From Brevundimonas subvibrioides (GTDB lineage Bacteria; Pseudomonadota; Alphaproteobacteria; Caulobacterales; Caulobacteraceae), in the NCBI RefSeq assembly GCF_027271155.1, contig NZ_CP114542.1, positions 744,001 through 808,000 on the forward strand: a DNA stretch of 64,000 nucleotides. The letters run 5' to 3'. The notes beneath the pieces are model-generated. The model saw only the letters and a list, made by a program, of their open reading frames with translations. It ran no database searches and was not told the origin of the DNA. This document shows, one piece after another, positions 33,126 through 42,216 of this stretch. A program made the translations under genes and the position numbers. Numbering within the stretch: the first letter of the stretch is position 1; every line of letters begins with the position of its first letter.

Positions 33126-34454
33126 TTACGCTGAGGGCGAGACCCGCCAGATCACATTGCCGACATCGTCCGCCACCAGCAGGGCACCGGTCCGGTCCGT
33201 CTGGACGCCAACCGGACGTCCCATGGCCTCGTCCCTGTCATTCAGGAAGCCGGTCAGGACGTCCATCGGCGCGCCGCTGGGGACACCGTTGGTGAAGGGC
33301 ACGAAGATCACCTTGTAGCCGGCCTTGGGCTCGCGGTTCCACGATCCGTGCTGGCCGACGAAGGCCCCATGGCGGAAGGATGCCGGGAACAGGGTCCCCT
33401 CATAGAAGGTCAGGCCAAGCGAGGCCGTATGGGCCCCCAGGGCGTAGTCGGGTGCGATGGCCGAGGCGACCCTGGCTTGGTCCTGCGGCCGGACGCGGCT
33501 GTCGACGTGCTGGCCGTAGTAGCTCCAGGGCCAGCCATAGAAGGCTCCCGGCGTGACGGACGTCATATAGTCGGGCACCAGATCGTTGCCGAGCTCGTCC
33601 CGCTCGTTGACCGCGACCCACAGCTTGCGACTGTCCGGCTGCCAGGCCAGGCCGACGGGGTTGCGCAGGCCGGACGCGTAAATCCGCGACTGGCCCGTGG
33701 CGATGTCGATCTCGTGGATGGCCGCGCGACCGACCTCTTCGTCCATGCCGTTCTCGCCGATGTTGGAGTTGGAGCCGACCCCGACATACAGCTTCGTCCC
33801 ATCGGACGAGGCGACCAGGCTCTTGGTCCAGTGGTGGTTCCGACCGGCCGGCAGGGCGGCGATCGGGGTCGGGGTGGTCGTGATCTGCGTCGCGCCGGTC
33901 TGGTAGGGAAAGGCGACGACGGCATCGGCGTTGGCCACGAACAGACGGTCGCCGATCAAGGCCATGCCGAAGGGCGAATTCAGGTTGGTCAGGAAGTCGG
34001 TCTTCACCTCGGCCACGCCGTCGCCGTCCGCGTCACGCAGCAGGACGATCCGGTTCGGGCTTTCCACGCCCGCGCCCGCGCGCTTCATGACCAGGCCCAT
34101 GACCCAGCCGCGGATGCCGCCCTTCTTGTCCTCAGGCCTGGGCGGCGCGTTGGATTCGGCCACCAGGATGTCGCCGTTGGGCAGGCGATACAGCCAGCGG
34201 GGGTGATCCAGGCCGCGGGCGAACGCCTGGACGCGGAACCCCGGGGCCGGGGTCGGCATCACACCGTCAGGCCAGCCGACCTTGGGCGCGATGTTCACCG
34301 TGGGGGTAAACAGGTTCCGGTGCGGTTCGGTGATCGAGGGGTTCGCCCCATAGGTCGCGCCGGGGGGCAGCAGGGGCGGGGCTGCGCAGGCCGACAGCCC
34401 GGCCACGAGGGCCATGGCCGCCGCAGACGCAGCGAGGGTGGAACGGGCGACCAT
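33126..34454 (-). CDS. PQQ-type sugar/sorbosone dehydrogenase-like lipoprotein
   Basis: This 442-residue protein has a signal peptide and lipobox LSAC. A six-bladed beta-propeller follows, of the L-sorbosone/soluble glucose dehydrogenase type: HPRWLYRLPNGDILVAESN, SPFGMALIGDRLFVAN, HHWTKSLVASSDGTKLYVGVGSNSN, GLRNPVGLAWQP, FVGQHGSWNR. These proteins oxidise sugars in the periplasm, usually with PQQ; whether this one binds PQQ is not provable here. It lies 17 bases after the lipocalin gene on the same strand, so the two are co-transcribed. Confidence 0.8.
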   Translation of the reverse strand: MVARSTLAASAAAMALVAGLSACAAPPLLPPGATYGANPSITEPHRNLFTPTVNIAPKVGWPDGVMPTPAPGFRVQAFARGLDHPRWLYRLPNGDILVAESNAPPRPEDKKGGIRGWVMGLVMKRAGAGVESPNRIVLLRDADGDGVAEVKTDFLTNLNSPFGMALIGDRLFVANADAVVAFPYQTGATQITTTPTPIAALPAGRNHHWTKSLVASSDGTKLYVGVGSNSNIGENGMDEEVGRAAIHEIDIATGQSRIYASGLRNPVGLAWQPDSRKLWVAVNERDELGNDLVPDYMTSVTPGAFYGWPWSYYGQHVDSRVRPQDQARVASAIAPDYALGAHTASLGLTFYEGTLFPASFRHGAFVGQHGSWNREPKAGYKVIFVPFTNGVPSGAPMDVLTGFLNDRDEAMGRPVGVQTDRTGALLVADDVGNVIWRVSPSA

Positions 34455-34471
34455 GGCGGTATCCTTGTCGA

Positions 34472-35020
34472 TCAGGCGGTCGGAGGGAATTCGAGGCGGC
34501 TGGTATCGTAGCCGAGCGCCTGGGCGCGGGCGACAAGCTGGGCCAGCGTCTCGGCACTGGGCACCTCGCGGGTATAGATCCAGAGCTTGTCGAAGGTCGG
34601 ATCGGCCGAGATGAACCAGGTATAGTCGTCGTCGTGGTCGAGGATCCAGTATTCCCAGGTCACGAAGCCGGCGAAGTAGCGGGCGCGGAATTTGGCGTTG
34701 GTGCCGGGGTCCAGGATGGTCGCGTCGGCGCCGATGGCCTTTTCCTTGCCGGTCGGCGTGCCCGACTGGCAGGTGTCCCGCACCGCCAGCGTGGTCGGCG
34801 AGCGCAGCTCATAGGACGAGGCACCGGCCACGCAGCCGTCGGTGAGGCGCATCGGCAGACGGGCGATCTCAAGCCAGCGCCCGGTGTAGAGCCGCTCGGC
34901 ATCGACGGGCCGGGTCGGCTGGGGGGCCTTCACCTGATCTGCGGGCGTGGCTGTCGCGCAGGCGGCCAGGCCGAGGGCGGCCAAAACGGCCAGCGAGAGA
35001 ACAATGGACTTGCGCGACAT
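34472..35020 (-). CDS. bacterial lipocalin (Blc-like) lipoprotein
   Basis: From the ATG at 35018-35020 with a GGAG site, the 182-residue product has a signal peptide with lipobox LAAC. It then shows the lipocalin start YTGRWLEIARLPMR (the conserved GxW), an eight-stranded pattern, YWILDHDDDYTWFIS and the closing LWIYTREV. Blc-type lipocalins bind lysophospholipids or fatty acids at the outer membrane. The longer reading from 35188 adds no signal peptide and overlaps the divergent ABC gene. It is transcribed ahead of the dehydrogenase-like gene. Confidence 0.87.
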   Translation of the reverse strand: MSRKSIVLSLAVLAALGLAACATATPADQVKAPQPTRPVDAERLYTGRWLEIARLPMRLTDGCVAGASSYELRSPTTLAVRDTCQSGTPTGKEKAIGADATILDPGTNAKFRARYFAGFVTWEYWILDHDDDYTWFISADPTFDKLWIYTREVPSAETLAQLVARAQALGYDTSRLEFPPTA

Positions 35021-35220
35021 GATATATCTCCGGACGGGACAGGAAGACCGAAGATACGGCGCAGGTTCCCGAAACGGACGCGACGAATGCGCGCGGAGCC
35101 GATGCCCGGGCCATCCACCGTGCGGATCGGGGGAAAAGCGGACCCCGCTGTCTTGAGCCTGTCGCCACAGGCGCCATATTGCGGACACGCCGCTTCGGCC
35201 GATTTCCCAGGACGCGCCGA

Positions 35221-36204
35221 ATGCCGCCGACCTCCACCCAGCTCACCGCCGCGCCCGTCATCGATATCAAGGGTCTGACCAAGACCTATGCGTCCGGGTT
35301 GCAGGCGCTGAAGACCGTGGATTTGCAGATCGGCAAGGGCGAGATCTTTGCCCTGCTGGGTCCGAACGGCGCGGGCAAGACGACGCTGATCTCGATCGTC
35401 TGCGGGATCGTCACGCCGTCGACCGGAACGGTGACGGCCGACGGCCACGACATCCAGACCGACTATCGCAATGCGCGGATGAAGATCGGTCTGGTGCCGC
35501 AGGAGCTGACGACGGATGCGTTCGAGACGGTGCTGGCGACGGTCACCTTCAGCCGCGGCCTGTTCGGCAAGGCCCCGAACCCGGCCTTCATCGAGAAGAC
35601 CCTCCGGGCGCTGAGCCTGTGGGACAAGAAGGACAACAAGATCATGACCCTGTCCGGCGGCATGAAGCGCCGGGTCATGATCGCAAAGGCCCTGTCGCAC
35701 GAGCCCGACATCCTGTTCCTCGACGAGCCGACGGCGGGCGTGGATGTCGAGCTGCGCCGCGACATGTGGAATCTGGTGCGCGAGCTGCGCGCAGGCGGCG
35801 TCACCATCATCCTGACCACCCACTATATCGAGGAGGCCGAGGAGATGGCCGATCGGGTGGGCGTGATCCTGAAGGGCGAGCTGATCCTGGTCGAGGACAA
35901 GTCCGAGCTGATGAAGAAGCTGGGAAAGAAGACCCTGACCCTGAACCTGCAGGACCCGCTGGGTGACATTCCGCCCGCGCTGGCGCAGTGGGACCTGACC
36001 CTGAAGGCCGAAGGCAACGAGCTGGAATACGTCTTCGATTCCAATGCCGGGAAGACCGGCGTGCCGTCGCTGCTGCGGGCGCTTTCCGATCAGGGCATCG
36101 CCTTCAAGGACCTGAACACCCGCCAGAGCTCGCTGGAGGACATTTTCGTCAGCCTGGTCCATCGCGAACCGGCGCAGGACATCCAGACGGGAGCCGCCGC
36201 ATGA
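35221..36204 (+). CDS. ABC-2 exporter, ATPase subunit
   Basis: This 327-residue ATPase has Walker A GPNGAGKT near residues 53-60, the signature LSGGMKRRV, Walker [14 protein letters not shown] and the H-loop [15 protein letters not shown]. The C-terminal third is the accessory domain often found in DrrA/YadG-type exporters. The ATG at 35221 is preferred over an in-frame TTG 14 codons upstream. The stop overlaps the permease start (ATGA). The substrate is unknown; YadGH-like drug, lipid or polysaccharide export is typical of the family. Confidence 0.9.
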   Translation: MPPTSTQLTAAPVIDIKGLTKTYASGLQALKTVDLQIGKGEIFALLGPNGAGKTTLISIVCGIVTPSTGTVTADGHDIQTDYRNARMKIGLVPQELTTDAFETVLATVTFSRGLFGKAPNPAFIEKTLRALSLWDKKDNKIMTLSGGMKRRVMIAKALSHEPDILFLDEPTAGVDVELRRDMWNLVRELRAGGVTIILTTHYIEEAEEMADRVGVILKGELILVEDKSELMKKLGKKTLTLNLQDPLGDIPPALAQWDLTLKAEGNELEYVFDSNAGKTGVPSLLRALSDQGIAFKDLNTRQSSLEDIFVSLVHREPAQDIQTGAAA

Positions 36205-36968
36205 CGTTCAACGGATACGGCGTTTGGGCGATCTATCGCTTCGAGATGGCGCGGGCGCTGCGCACCGTCTGGCAGTCGATCGTGACCCCGGTCATCACGA
36301 CGGCCCTCTATTTCGTCGTGTTCGGCTCGGCCATCGGGTCGCGCATGACCCAGATCGACGGCGTGCCCTACGGGGCCTTCATCGTGCCGGGCCTGATCAT
36401 GCTGAGCCTGTTCACCCAGTCGATCTTCAATGCCAGCTTCGGCATCTATTTCCCGAAGTTCACCGGGACGATTTACGAGATCCTGTCGGCTCCCGTGTCG
36501 TCGCTGGAGATCGTGATCGCCTATGTCGGGGCGGCGGCGACCAAGTCGGCCGTGCTGGGTCTGATCATTCTGGCAACGGCCGCCTTCTTCGTGCCGCTGC
36601 AGATCCTGCATCCGGTCTGGATGCTGACGTTCCTGATCCTGACGGCGACGACCTTCAGCCTGTTCGGCTTCATCATCGGCATCTGGGCCAACGGCTTCGA
36701 GCAGTTGCAGATGATCCCGATGCTGGTGGTGACGCCGCTGACCTTTCTGGGCGGGTCCTTCTATTCGATCGACATGCTGCCGCCGGCGTGGCGCACGGTC
36801 ACCCTGTTCAACCCGGTGGTCTATCTGATCAGCGGCTTTCGCTGGAGCTTCTACGGCTCGGGAGACGTTGGCATCGTGTGGAGCGTGCTGGCCACGCTCG
36901 GCTTCCTGATCGTCTGTCTCGGCATCGTCTTCTGGATGTTCAGGACCGGCTATCGCCTCAAATCCTGA
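36201..36968 (+). CDS. ABC-2 exporter, permease subunit
   Basis: This 255-residue inner-membrane protein has six membrane segments and the ABC-2 permease pattern ([79 protein letters not shown]). This is the YadH/DrrB type. It overlaps the ATPase gene by four bases, so the two form one exporter of two identical half-units. The substrate is not evident. A DUF427 gene follows after 12 bases. Confidence 0.9.
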   Translation: MTFNGYGVWAIYRFEMARALRTVWQSIVTPVITTALYFVVFGSAIGSRMTQIDGVPYGAFIVPGLIMLSLFTQSIFNASFGIYFPKFTGTIYEILSAPVSSLEIVIAYVGAAATKSAVLGLIILATAAFFVPLQILHPVWMLTFLILTATTFSLFGFIIGIWANGFEQLQMIPMLVVTPLTFLGGSFYSIDMLPPAWRTVTLFNPVVYLISGFRWSFYGSGDVGIVWSVLATLGFLIVCLGIVFWMFRTGYRLKS

Positions 36969-36980
36969 CGGAGAAGACCC

Positions 36981-37262
36981 ATGACCACAGCGACCTGGAA
37001 CGGCCAGATCATTGCCCAGTCGGACGATACGGTGGTGGTGGAGAACAACCACTACTTTCCGCGCGACGCGGTCAGGGCCGAGTATCTGACGCCCTCCACG
37101 ACGACCTCGGTCTGCCCGTGGAAGGGCACGGCCTCGTATCATTCGCTGGTCGTCGACGGGAAGGAGAACCGGGACGCCGCCTGGTTCTATCCGACGCCCA
37201 GATCTGCCGCCGCCGAAATTGAGGACCGCATCGCCTTCTGGAAAGGCGTCGAGGTTCGCTGA
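36981..37262 (+). CDS. DUF427-domain protein
   Basis: This 93-residue protein matches the DUF427 fold throughout: ATWNGQIIAQSDDTVVVENNHYFP, STTTSVCPWKGTASYHSL and AAWFYPTPRSAAAEIEDRIAFW. It has a single conserved cysteine in VCPWKG. No role is established; the protein is soluble and probably cytoplasmic. It is close behind the ABC exporter on the same strand and may share its transcript. Confidence 0.88.
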   Translation: MTTATWNGQIIAQSDDTVVVENNHYFPRDAVRAEYLTPSTTTSVCPWKGTASYHSLVVDGKENRDAAWFYPTPRSAAAEIEDRIAFWKGVEVR

Positions 37263-37304
37263 TCCGTCATTGGACCGCTGCATCCAGACCGTCTAGGACG
37301 GGCC

Positions 37305-38171
37305 ATGGTCGACACGCCCTCCTCCGAGCCTCAATCCGGCCCTGCACAAGACCCCGCGGCTGAACCCTTCAAGCGGGGCAGGATCGTCTGGTCGCGCCCA
37401 CCCCAGCCTGTGTTCCGCGTGGGGCCGCCACCGCGCGGATCGGGGCCCATGCCTGCCCAAGGCCAGCGCCAGGCCGCCCAGGGTCCGCTTCGGCAGAATG
37501 CGGCCGGCATTCTCAGCGGCTCGATGATCCCCAGGGCCGTCCCGCCTTCGACGCCGGCCCCGGCCCGGATCGAGACCGCAACCCTGCCGACGCCCGGGGT
37601 CGAGGCTATTCCGGCGTCTGTCCTGCCCCCCATCGAACCCCCCGCCCGGCCAGAGCCCGCCGAGGTCGCAGGCGGAGCGGTGCCGGTCGCTGTGTCCGAG
37701 CCTGTCGCGCCCTCCCATGCGGCGATCGATCGGCCCGGCCCGGGTGTGCCGACGGGCGTCTGGATCGGCGCTGCCGTGGTCGCACTCCTGCTGGCAGCGG
37801 GCGTGGGCTGGTGGATGCTGAAGCCGGCCGCGCCGGATCCTGTCGTCGCGGATGTCGCGACGGTCCCGGTCGAAACGACGACGCCTCTGACCGCGCCTCC
37901 GGTCGCGCCCGTGGACGCCGTACCCGTCGCCGAAACGCCGGTCGTCGCTGCTGAAGATGCGCCCGCCCCGACGACCACCGCGCCGGTCCGGGCTGTGCCG
38001 ACGACCGCCGCACCCTCGTTGACGCCTCGCTTGAACACCGAGGTCACCGTGCCCCGCATCGAGACGGTGCCGCTGTCGGTTGCGCCGGTCTCATCGCCTC
38101 CGACGGCGGCTGAGGTTCCTGCGACCGATGCCGACGCCCCGATCCGGACCCGGCCCCAGCCTTTGGACTAA
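37305..38171 (+). CDS. proline/alanine/valine-rich single-pass membrane protein
   Basis: This 288-residue protein is of unknown family. An N-terminal cytoplasmic part (about 1-148) is rich in Pro, Ala and Arg. One membrane helix, GVWIGAAVVALLLAAGVGWWML, lies near 151-172. The C-terminal part is extended and low in complexity, dominated by Pro, Val, Ala and Thr (PVETTTPLTAPPVAPVDAVPVAE). The layout resembles linkers of TonB- or SPOR-like anchors, but no end domain is present. It ends five bases before a convergent gene. Confidence 0.65.
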   Translation: MVDTPSSEPQSGPAQDPAAEPFKRGRIVWSRPPQPVFRVGPPPRGSGPMPAQGQRQAAQGPLRQNAAGILSGSMIPRAVPPSTPAPARIETATLPTPGVEAIPASVLPPIEPPARPEPAEVAGGAVPVAVSEPVAPSHAAIDRPGPGVPTGVWIGAAVVALLLAAGVGWWMLKPAAPDPVVADVATVPVETTTPLTAPPVAPVDAVPVAETPVVAAEDAPAPTTTAPVRAVPTTAAPSLTPRLNTEVTVPRIETVPLSVAPVSSPPTAAEVPATDADAPIRTRPQPLD

Positions 38172-38175
38172 GATC

Positions 38176-38577
38176 TCAGCGTTCGCTGCCGGGATAGGGC
38201 AGGTATCCGCGCTCGACCATGCGGCGCAGGCCTTCGTAGGCTTCGGACAGTTCCTCATAGACGGCGCGCATACCGGCCAGGCGCTGCGCGTCCGGGCCGG
38301 CGACGGCCACCCCCGCTTCGGTCAGTTTCAGCGCCTCGGCGATCCAGCGTGCACGGGCGGCGGCGGCGGCGACCGCCAGCCGCTGGAAGGCGGCGGGGTC
38401 GGCGTGGTGGGTTTCGGGGCCGAGCACCTGCGGGATCACCTCGCGGTTCGACACAAAGGCAGTGTAATCGATCTGTTCCAGGTGGCCGCGCAGACGCCGC
38501 TGTTCCTGCGGGTCGTTGTCGCTCGGCTCGAAATGGTCCCGGCGGCTGCGGTAGCTGGCGGTCATGATGCTTGACAT
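38176..38577 (-). CDS. conserved hypothetical protein
   Basis: This 133-residue soluble protein is not recognised. It is mostly helical by composition, with an Ala-rich stretch (LAVAAAAARARWIAEALKLTE) and a charged C-terminal helix (YEELSEAYEGLRRMVERGYL). A GGAG site fits the ATG at 38577; an in-frame ATG at 38565 is possible. The coding bias (GC-rich third positions) supports it as real. Confidence 0.6.
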   Translation of the reverse strand: MSSIMTASYRSRRDHFEPSDNDPQEQRRLRGHLEQIDYTAFVSNREVIPQVLGPETHHADPAAFQRLAVAAAAARARWIAEALKLTEAGVAVAGPDAQRLAGMRAVYEELSEAYEGLRRMVERGYLPYPGSER

Positions 38578-38657
38578 CCCGATCTCCGTGAGGGGCGGTC
38601 TCTCAGGGGATCAAAGTGCGCCAGTCGGGTTAACGGCCTCTTGCAATGCTTTCTTTG

Positions 38658-39209
38658 TCAGGCGCGGTCAGAAGGCTCACTTTCTGGCTGCAGTGCGGTC
38701 AGGGGCCGTCGGCCTTCCGGACCCGTCCAGCCGGGCGGAAGGGGTTCGGCCCACCCCTCGACCACCCCGACGCCGTCCTCGGGCGTGAAATAGCCGGCGG
38801 CCGAGCGGAAGCCGAAGATCCACCAGATTTCCAGCATGTAGCCGTGTGCGCGACGCGCGTCGGCCTCGGTGCGTCTGGAGACGGCCGCCACGGCCAGACC
38901 CAGACGCCCGGCCAGGTCCGAGGCCTCGACCGGCCCGTCGGGTTCGGCGAGGATGTCGTCCAGCAGGTCGTCGATGACCGCCGACAGCTTCGCCCGGGTC
39001 TTTGGCCCTTTCGGACCGGGGTAGTCGCCTTCGGGGGCGAACTTGGCTTCGTCGTGCAGGGCTCTCAGCCGCGCCCGGATCTCCGGCGACAGCAAGGCCG
39101 TTTCCTCATACAGGGGCACAGGCCTGGGCCTGACGAGGCGCCACGCCGCGCCGCCGATGGCGACCAGTCCGAGCACGACCATGGCGATGAAGCGGGCATA
39201 GTGAGGCAT
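38658..39209 (-). CDS. hypothetical membrane-anchored protein
   Basis: This 183-residue protein has an N-terminal membrane helix (FIAMVVLGLVAIGGAAWRLV) and then a soluble, mainly helical domain (YEETALLSPEIRARLRALHDEAK; ASDLAGRLGLAVAAVSRRTEADAR). No family is recognised. It precedes the previous gene on the same strand, with 80 bases between, and follows queG by 54 bases. Confidence 0.6.
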   Translation of the reverse strand: MPHYARFIAMVVLGLVAIGGAAWRLVRPRPVPLYEETALLSPEIRARLRALHDEAKFAPEGDYPGPKGPKTRAKLSAVIDDLLDDILAEPDGPVEASDLAGRLGLAVAAVSRRTEADARRAHGYMLEIWWIFGFRSAAGYFTPEDGVGVVEGWAEPLPPGWTGPEGRRPLTALQPESEPSDRA

Positions 39210-39263
39210 GAAACAAGTCTAGACGCTGATCGGCTGAGGGGGAATCGCCTCTGCTTCCAATGA

Positions 39264-40382
39264 TCATGCTTCGGACCCGGCCCATTCGGCCAGAACCTCC
39301 GCATCGGTTTCCCCTGACTGCCTGTCGTCCCGCAAGGCGGCAAAGGCCGGGCCGTCCAGCAGACGCGACAGGGCCCAGACCGCAGCCCCCCGGACGAGCG
39401 GCGAGGCATCGCTCGTGAGGGTCGAGGCCACGCCGACCAGGCCCGCGTCGCCGCTGTTGCCGATGGCATAGAGGACGTTGCGCACGAACCGGTCGCGACC
39501 GATCCGCCTGATCGGGCTCTTCGGGAACAGGGCGCGGAACGCCCCGTCGTCCAGCGAGGCGAGGTCCCCGAGACGGGGCGTGATCGAGGCCTCACGGGCC
39601 AGGAAGCGGGCCTCGCGGGCCCCTTGCGCGAACTTGTTCCACGGACAGACCGCCAGGCAGTCGTCGCAGCCGTAGATGCGCGAGCCGGTCAGGGGGCGGA
39701 ACTCCACCGGCCACGGCCCCGCGTGCTCTATGGTCAGATACGACAGGCATCGCCGGGCATCCAGCTGGAAGGGCGCGGGAAAGGCGTTGGTCGGGCAGGC
39801 GTCGAGACAGGCGGTGCAGGTGCCGCAGTGTTCCGTTTCCTCGCTGTCGGGCGTGATCTCCGCGGCCGTCAGGATGACTCCCAGGAACAACCAGTTGCCG
39901 TGGTCGCGGCTGAGCAGATTGGTGTGCTTGCCCTGCCATCCCAGGCCTGCGCGCTGGGCCAGGGGCTTTTCCATCAGGGGGGCGGTGTCGACGAAGACCT
40001 TGACGTCGGCCTTGAGGCGGGCCGCGACCTGCCCCGCGAGGGTCTTCAGCCGCCCCTTGATGACCTCGTGATAGTCGTCGCCGCGCGCATAGACCGAAAT
40101 GTATCCGGCGCTGCGATCCGCCATCTCCGGCAGGGGATCCTCGTCGGGACCATAGTTCATGCCCAGCACGATGGCGGTGCGCGCGCCGGGCCACATCGAC
40201 GTCGGATGAGAGCGGCGTTCGAGGGTCGTTTCCATCCAGCCCATGTCGCCGTGCCGGCCGGCCTCGACGAAATGGGCGAGCCGCTCGCCCGCCGACCATG
40301 GCTCCGCCGCCGAGGCGAAGCGGCAGATCGAGAAGCCGAGATCGGCCGCCTGGGTGCGGAGCAGGTCGCGGAGGTCGGGCAT
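39264..40382 (-). CDS. queG: QueG, epoxyqueuosine reductase
   Basis: This 372-residue cobalamin- and Fe-S-dependent enzyme catalyses the last step of queuosine synthesis at tRNA position 34. Two 4Fe-4S motifs are visible, CGTCTACLDACPTNAF near 190-205 and CDDCLAVCPWNKFA near 240-253. The family start block (RSHPTSMWPGARTAIVLGMNYGP) and a C-terminal HEAT-like tail are also present. A GGGAGG hairpin lies in the 56-base gap before its start. FzlA-like is upstream on the same strand. Confidence 0.96.
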   Translation of the reverse strand: MPDLRDLLRTQAADLGFSICRFASAAEPWSAGERLAHFVEAGRHGDMGWMETTLERRSHPTSMWPGARTAIVLGMNYGPDEDPLPEMADRSAGYISVYARGDDYHEVIKGRLKTLAGQVAARLKADVKVFVDTAPLMEKPLAQRAGLGWQGKHTNLLSRDHGNWLFLGVILTAAEITPDSEETEHCGTCTACLDACPTNAFPAPFQLDARRCLSYLTIEHAGPWPVEFRPLTGSRIYGCDDCLAVCPWNKFAQGAREARFLAREASITPRLGDLASLDDGAFRALFPKSPIRRIGRDRFVRNVLYAIGNSGDAGLVGVASTLTSDASPLVRGAAVWALSRLLDGPAFAALRDDRQSGETDAEVLAEWAGSEA

Positions 40383-40438
40383 CGGGGGTGGTTTAGCCCC
40401 TCCCTCTCCGGTCGGGGAGGGCGAAGCCCGAATCGCCC

Positions 40439-41119
40439 TCAGAAATCGAGGTCCGCATAGTGCGCTGCCGGGGCCAGACCCTGGAAGCGGTCGGCCAGCA
40501 GCGGGCGGAAGCAGGGCCGGGACTTGAACTTCATGTACCAGGTCTTCAGTCCCGGCCAGGACGCCCAGGCGATCTCGCCAAAATAGTCGAGCGTCGACAG
40601 ATGGGCCGCGGCGATGATGTCGGCCTGGCTCAGGCGTCGACCGGCGAGCCAGTCGCGCTGGGCCAGCAGAGCCTCGAACACGCCCAGATGATGCTTCAGC
40701 GCCTCGCGGCCTTCGCGCAGCATCCGGGCTTCAGGCGGGCCGAGGCGCAGCAGGGGCTTTTCCATACGCTCGTGCAGCAGAACCGCATTGACCTCATCGG
40801 TGAAGCGCCGGTCGAACCAGGCGGTCAGGCGACGCGTCTCGGCGCGCTCGGCCGCGTCCGACGACATCAGCAGCGGCATCGTCTGGGCGTCCTCGATCCA
40901 GCCCAGGATGGCGGGAGCCTCGCACAGGGTGAGGGACGGCGAGCCCTCAACCTGCAGCACCGGGGGCATGCCAGACGGGTTCAGATCGCCAACCGGGCAG
41001 TCGGCCTCCCAGGGGCGGACCAGAACCTCGGTCCATTCGATCCGCGCCTCGCCCAGCGCCAGGCGAGCGGTGCGCGAGCCGGGGTCGAAAGGGAAATGGA
41101 ACAGGACGTTCGCTGACAT
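40439..41119 (-). CDS. fzlA: FzlA-like GST-fold FtsZ-binding protein
   Basis: This 226-residue GST-fold protein begins MSANVLFHFPFDPGSR, with a thioredoxin-like N-domain and a helical C-domain. The C-terminal tail LAPAAHYADLDF is the mark of the FzlA group. In Caulobacter, FzlA binds FtsZ filaments and couples them to septal wall synthesis, with the tail needed for binding. The catalytic Ser/Cys/Tyr of GST enzymes is not evident at the N-terminus. The neighbour queG supports the assignment. I take the ATG at 41119; a GTG five codons upstream is possible. Confidence 0.75.
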   Translation of the reverse strand: MSANVLFHFPFDPGSRTARLALGEARIEWTEVLVRPWEADCPVGDLNPSGMPPVLQVEGSPSLTLCEAPAILGWIEDAQTMPLLMSSDAAERAETRRLTAWFDRRFTDEVNAVLLHERMEKPLLRLGPPEARMLREGREALKHHLGVFEALLAQRDWLAGRRLSQADIIAAAHLSTLDYFGEIAWASWPGLKTWYMKFKSRPCFRPLLADRFQGLAPAAHYADLDF

Positions 41120-41165
41120 GCGCCTGACCTGCACCGCCGCCCGTTAAATCCGCGTTTACGCTGAG

Positions 41166-42086
41166 TCAGCCCCAGGGGGACGACGGCACAGACGGCCGGG
41201 CCCCCCGCGGATCGGCGTGGATCAGAACCTCGGCATCCGGGAAGGCGGCGGTCACGCGCCGCTCGGCCTCCACCACGATCGTGTGGGCGGCTTCGAACGA
41301 CAGGGTCGGGTCGAGATCGATATGCATCTGGGCCAGCAGGCGGGTGCCCGACCTGCGGGTGCGCAACTGGTGGACACCCTCCACCCGGGGATCGTCCAGC
41401 ACAGCCCTGGTCAGCGCCATGCGGTCAGCGTCGGAGACCTCGGCGTCAAGAAGCTGATTTCCGGCCTGCCTGAGCACACCCAGCGCGCCCCAGAACAGCC
41501 AGACGGCGACCACCAGACCCGCGGCCGCATCGAGGCCGGGCGCTCTCAGATAGGCGCCCGACACCACGCCGACCAGCACGACGACGCTGGAGGCGAGGTC
41601 GGCCGCATAGTGGGCGCGGTCGGCGGAGACGGCCAGGGACCCCGAAGCCTTCAGGGCCCGGGTCTGAAGCCAGACCAGCCCGCCGGTCAGGGCCATGGAG
41701 ATCAGGACGACGCCCACGGCCCAGACTCCCCCCGAGACGGGATAGGGGTCGAAGATGCGCCGGAGCGCTTCCCAGCCGATGAAGGCGGCCGAGGCGAACA
41801 CGAGGCCCGCCTGGACAAGTGCGGCCATCGCTTCCGCCTTTCCATGGCCATGGCGATGGGTGGCGTCGTTCGGACGCGCGGCCCAGCGCACGGCATAGAA
41901 GGTGGCCAGCGACGCGATCAGATCGAGCGCCGAATCCGCCAGCGACGCCAGAATCGACACCGAGCCCGAAGCGCCGAGGGCAAAGGCCTTCAGCGCGATC
42001 AGAACGACGGCGACCCCGACGGATACGGCCGTGATCTGGCGGGTCGTCAGGACGGCAAAGACGGGGCGGGCGACGGGGGAGGTCAT
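41166..42086 (-). CDS. cation diffusion facilitator (FieF-like metal exporter)
   Basis: This 306-residue protein has six membrane segments and a C-terminal metal-binding domain. Metal-site residues are in LADSALDL (second segment), HRHGHGKAE (loop) and SADRAHYAADL (fifth segment, HYAAD). The cytoplasmic tail has MHIDLDPTLSFEAAHTIV and HADP. It would export Zn, Fe or similar divalent metals against protons from the cytoplasm to the periplasm. The sequence alone does not settle the metal. Confidence 0.9.
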   Translation of the reverse strand: MTSPVARPVFAVLTTRQITAVSVGVAVVLIALKAFALGASGSVSILASLADSALDLIASLATFYAVRWAARPNDATHRHGHGKAEAMAALVQAGLVFASAAFIGWEALRRIFDPYPVSGGVWAVGVVLISMALTGGLVWLQTRALKASGSLAVSADRAHYAADLASSVVVLVGVVSGAYLRAPGLDAAAGLVVAVWLFWGALGVLRQAGNQLLDAEVSDADRMALTRAVLDDPRVEGVHQLRTRRSGTRLLAQMHIDLDPTLSFEAAHTIVVEAERRVTAAFPDAEVLIHADPRGARPSVPSSPWG

Positions 42087-42216
42087 TGCCCGTCTTGTCG
42101 CCTATCGCCTGCCGGTTGCCAAGGACGCCGGTCGTCGCGGAACCGTGTTAGGAGACCAGTCATCAAACCGCCTCATGGTGCGGATCAGACTGGTTAATCG
42201 GCGGGGGACGATGGCG

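Noticed and set aside
40397..40425. GGGAGG-rich hairpin between fzlA-like and queG
   Set aside because: The stem is imperfect and lacks a T-run in either direction; it resembles common intergenic GGGAGG hairpins and is not called as a terminator.
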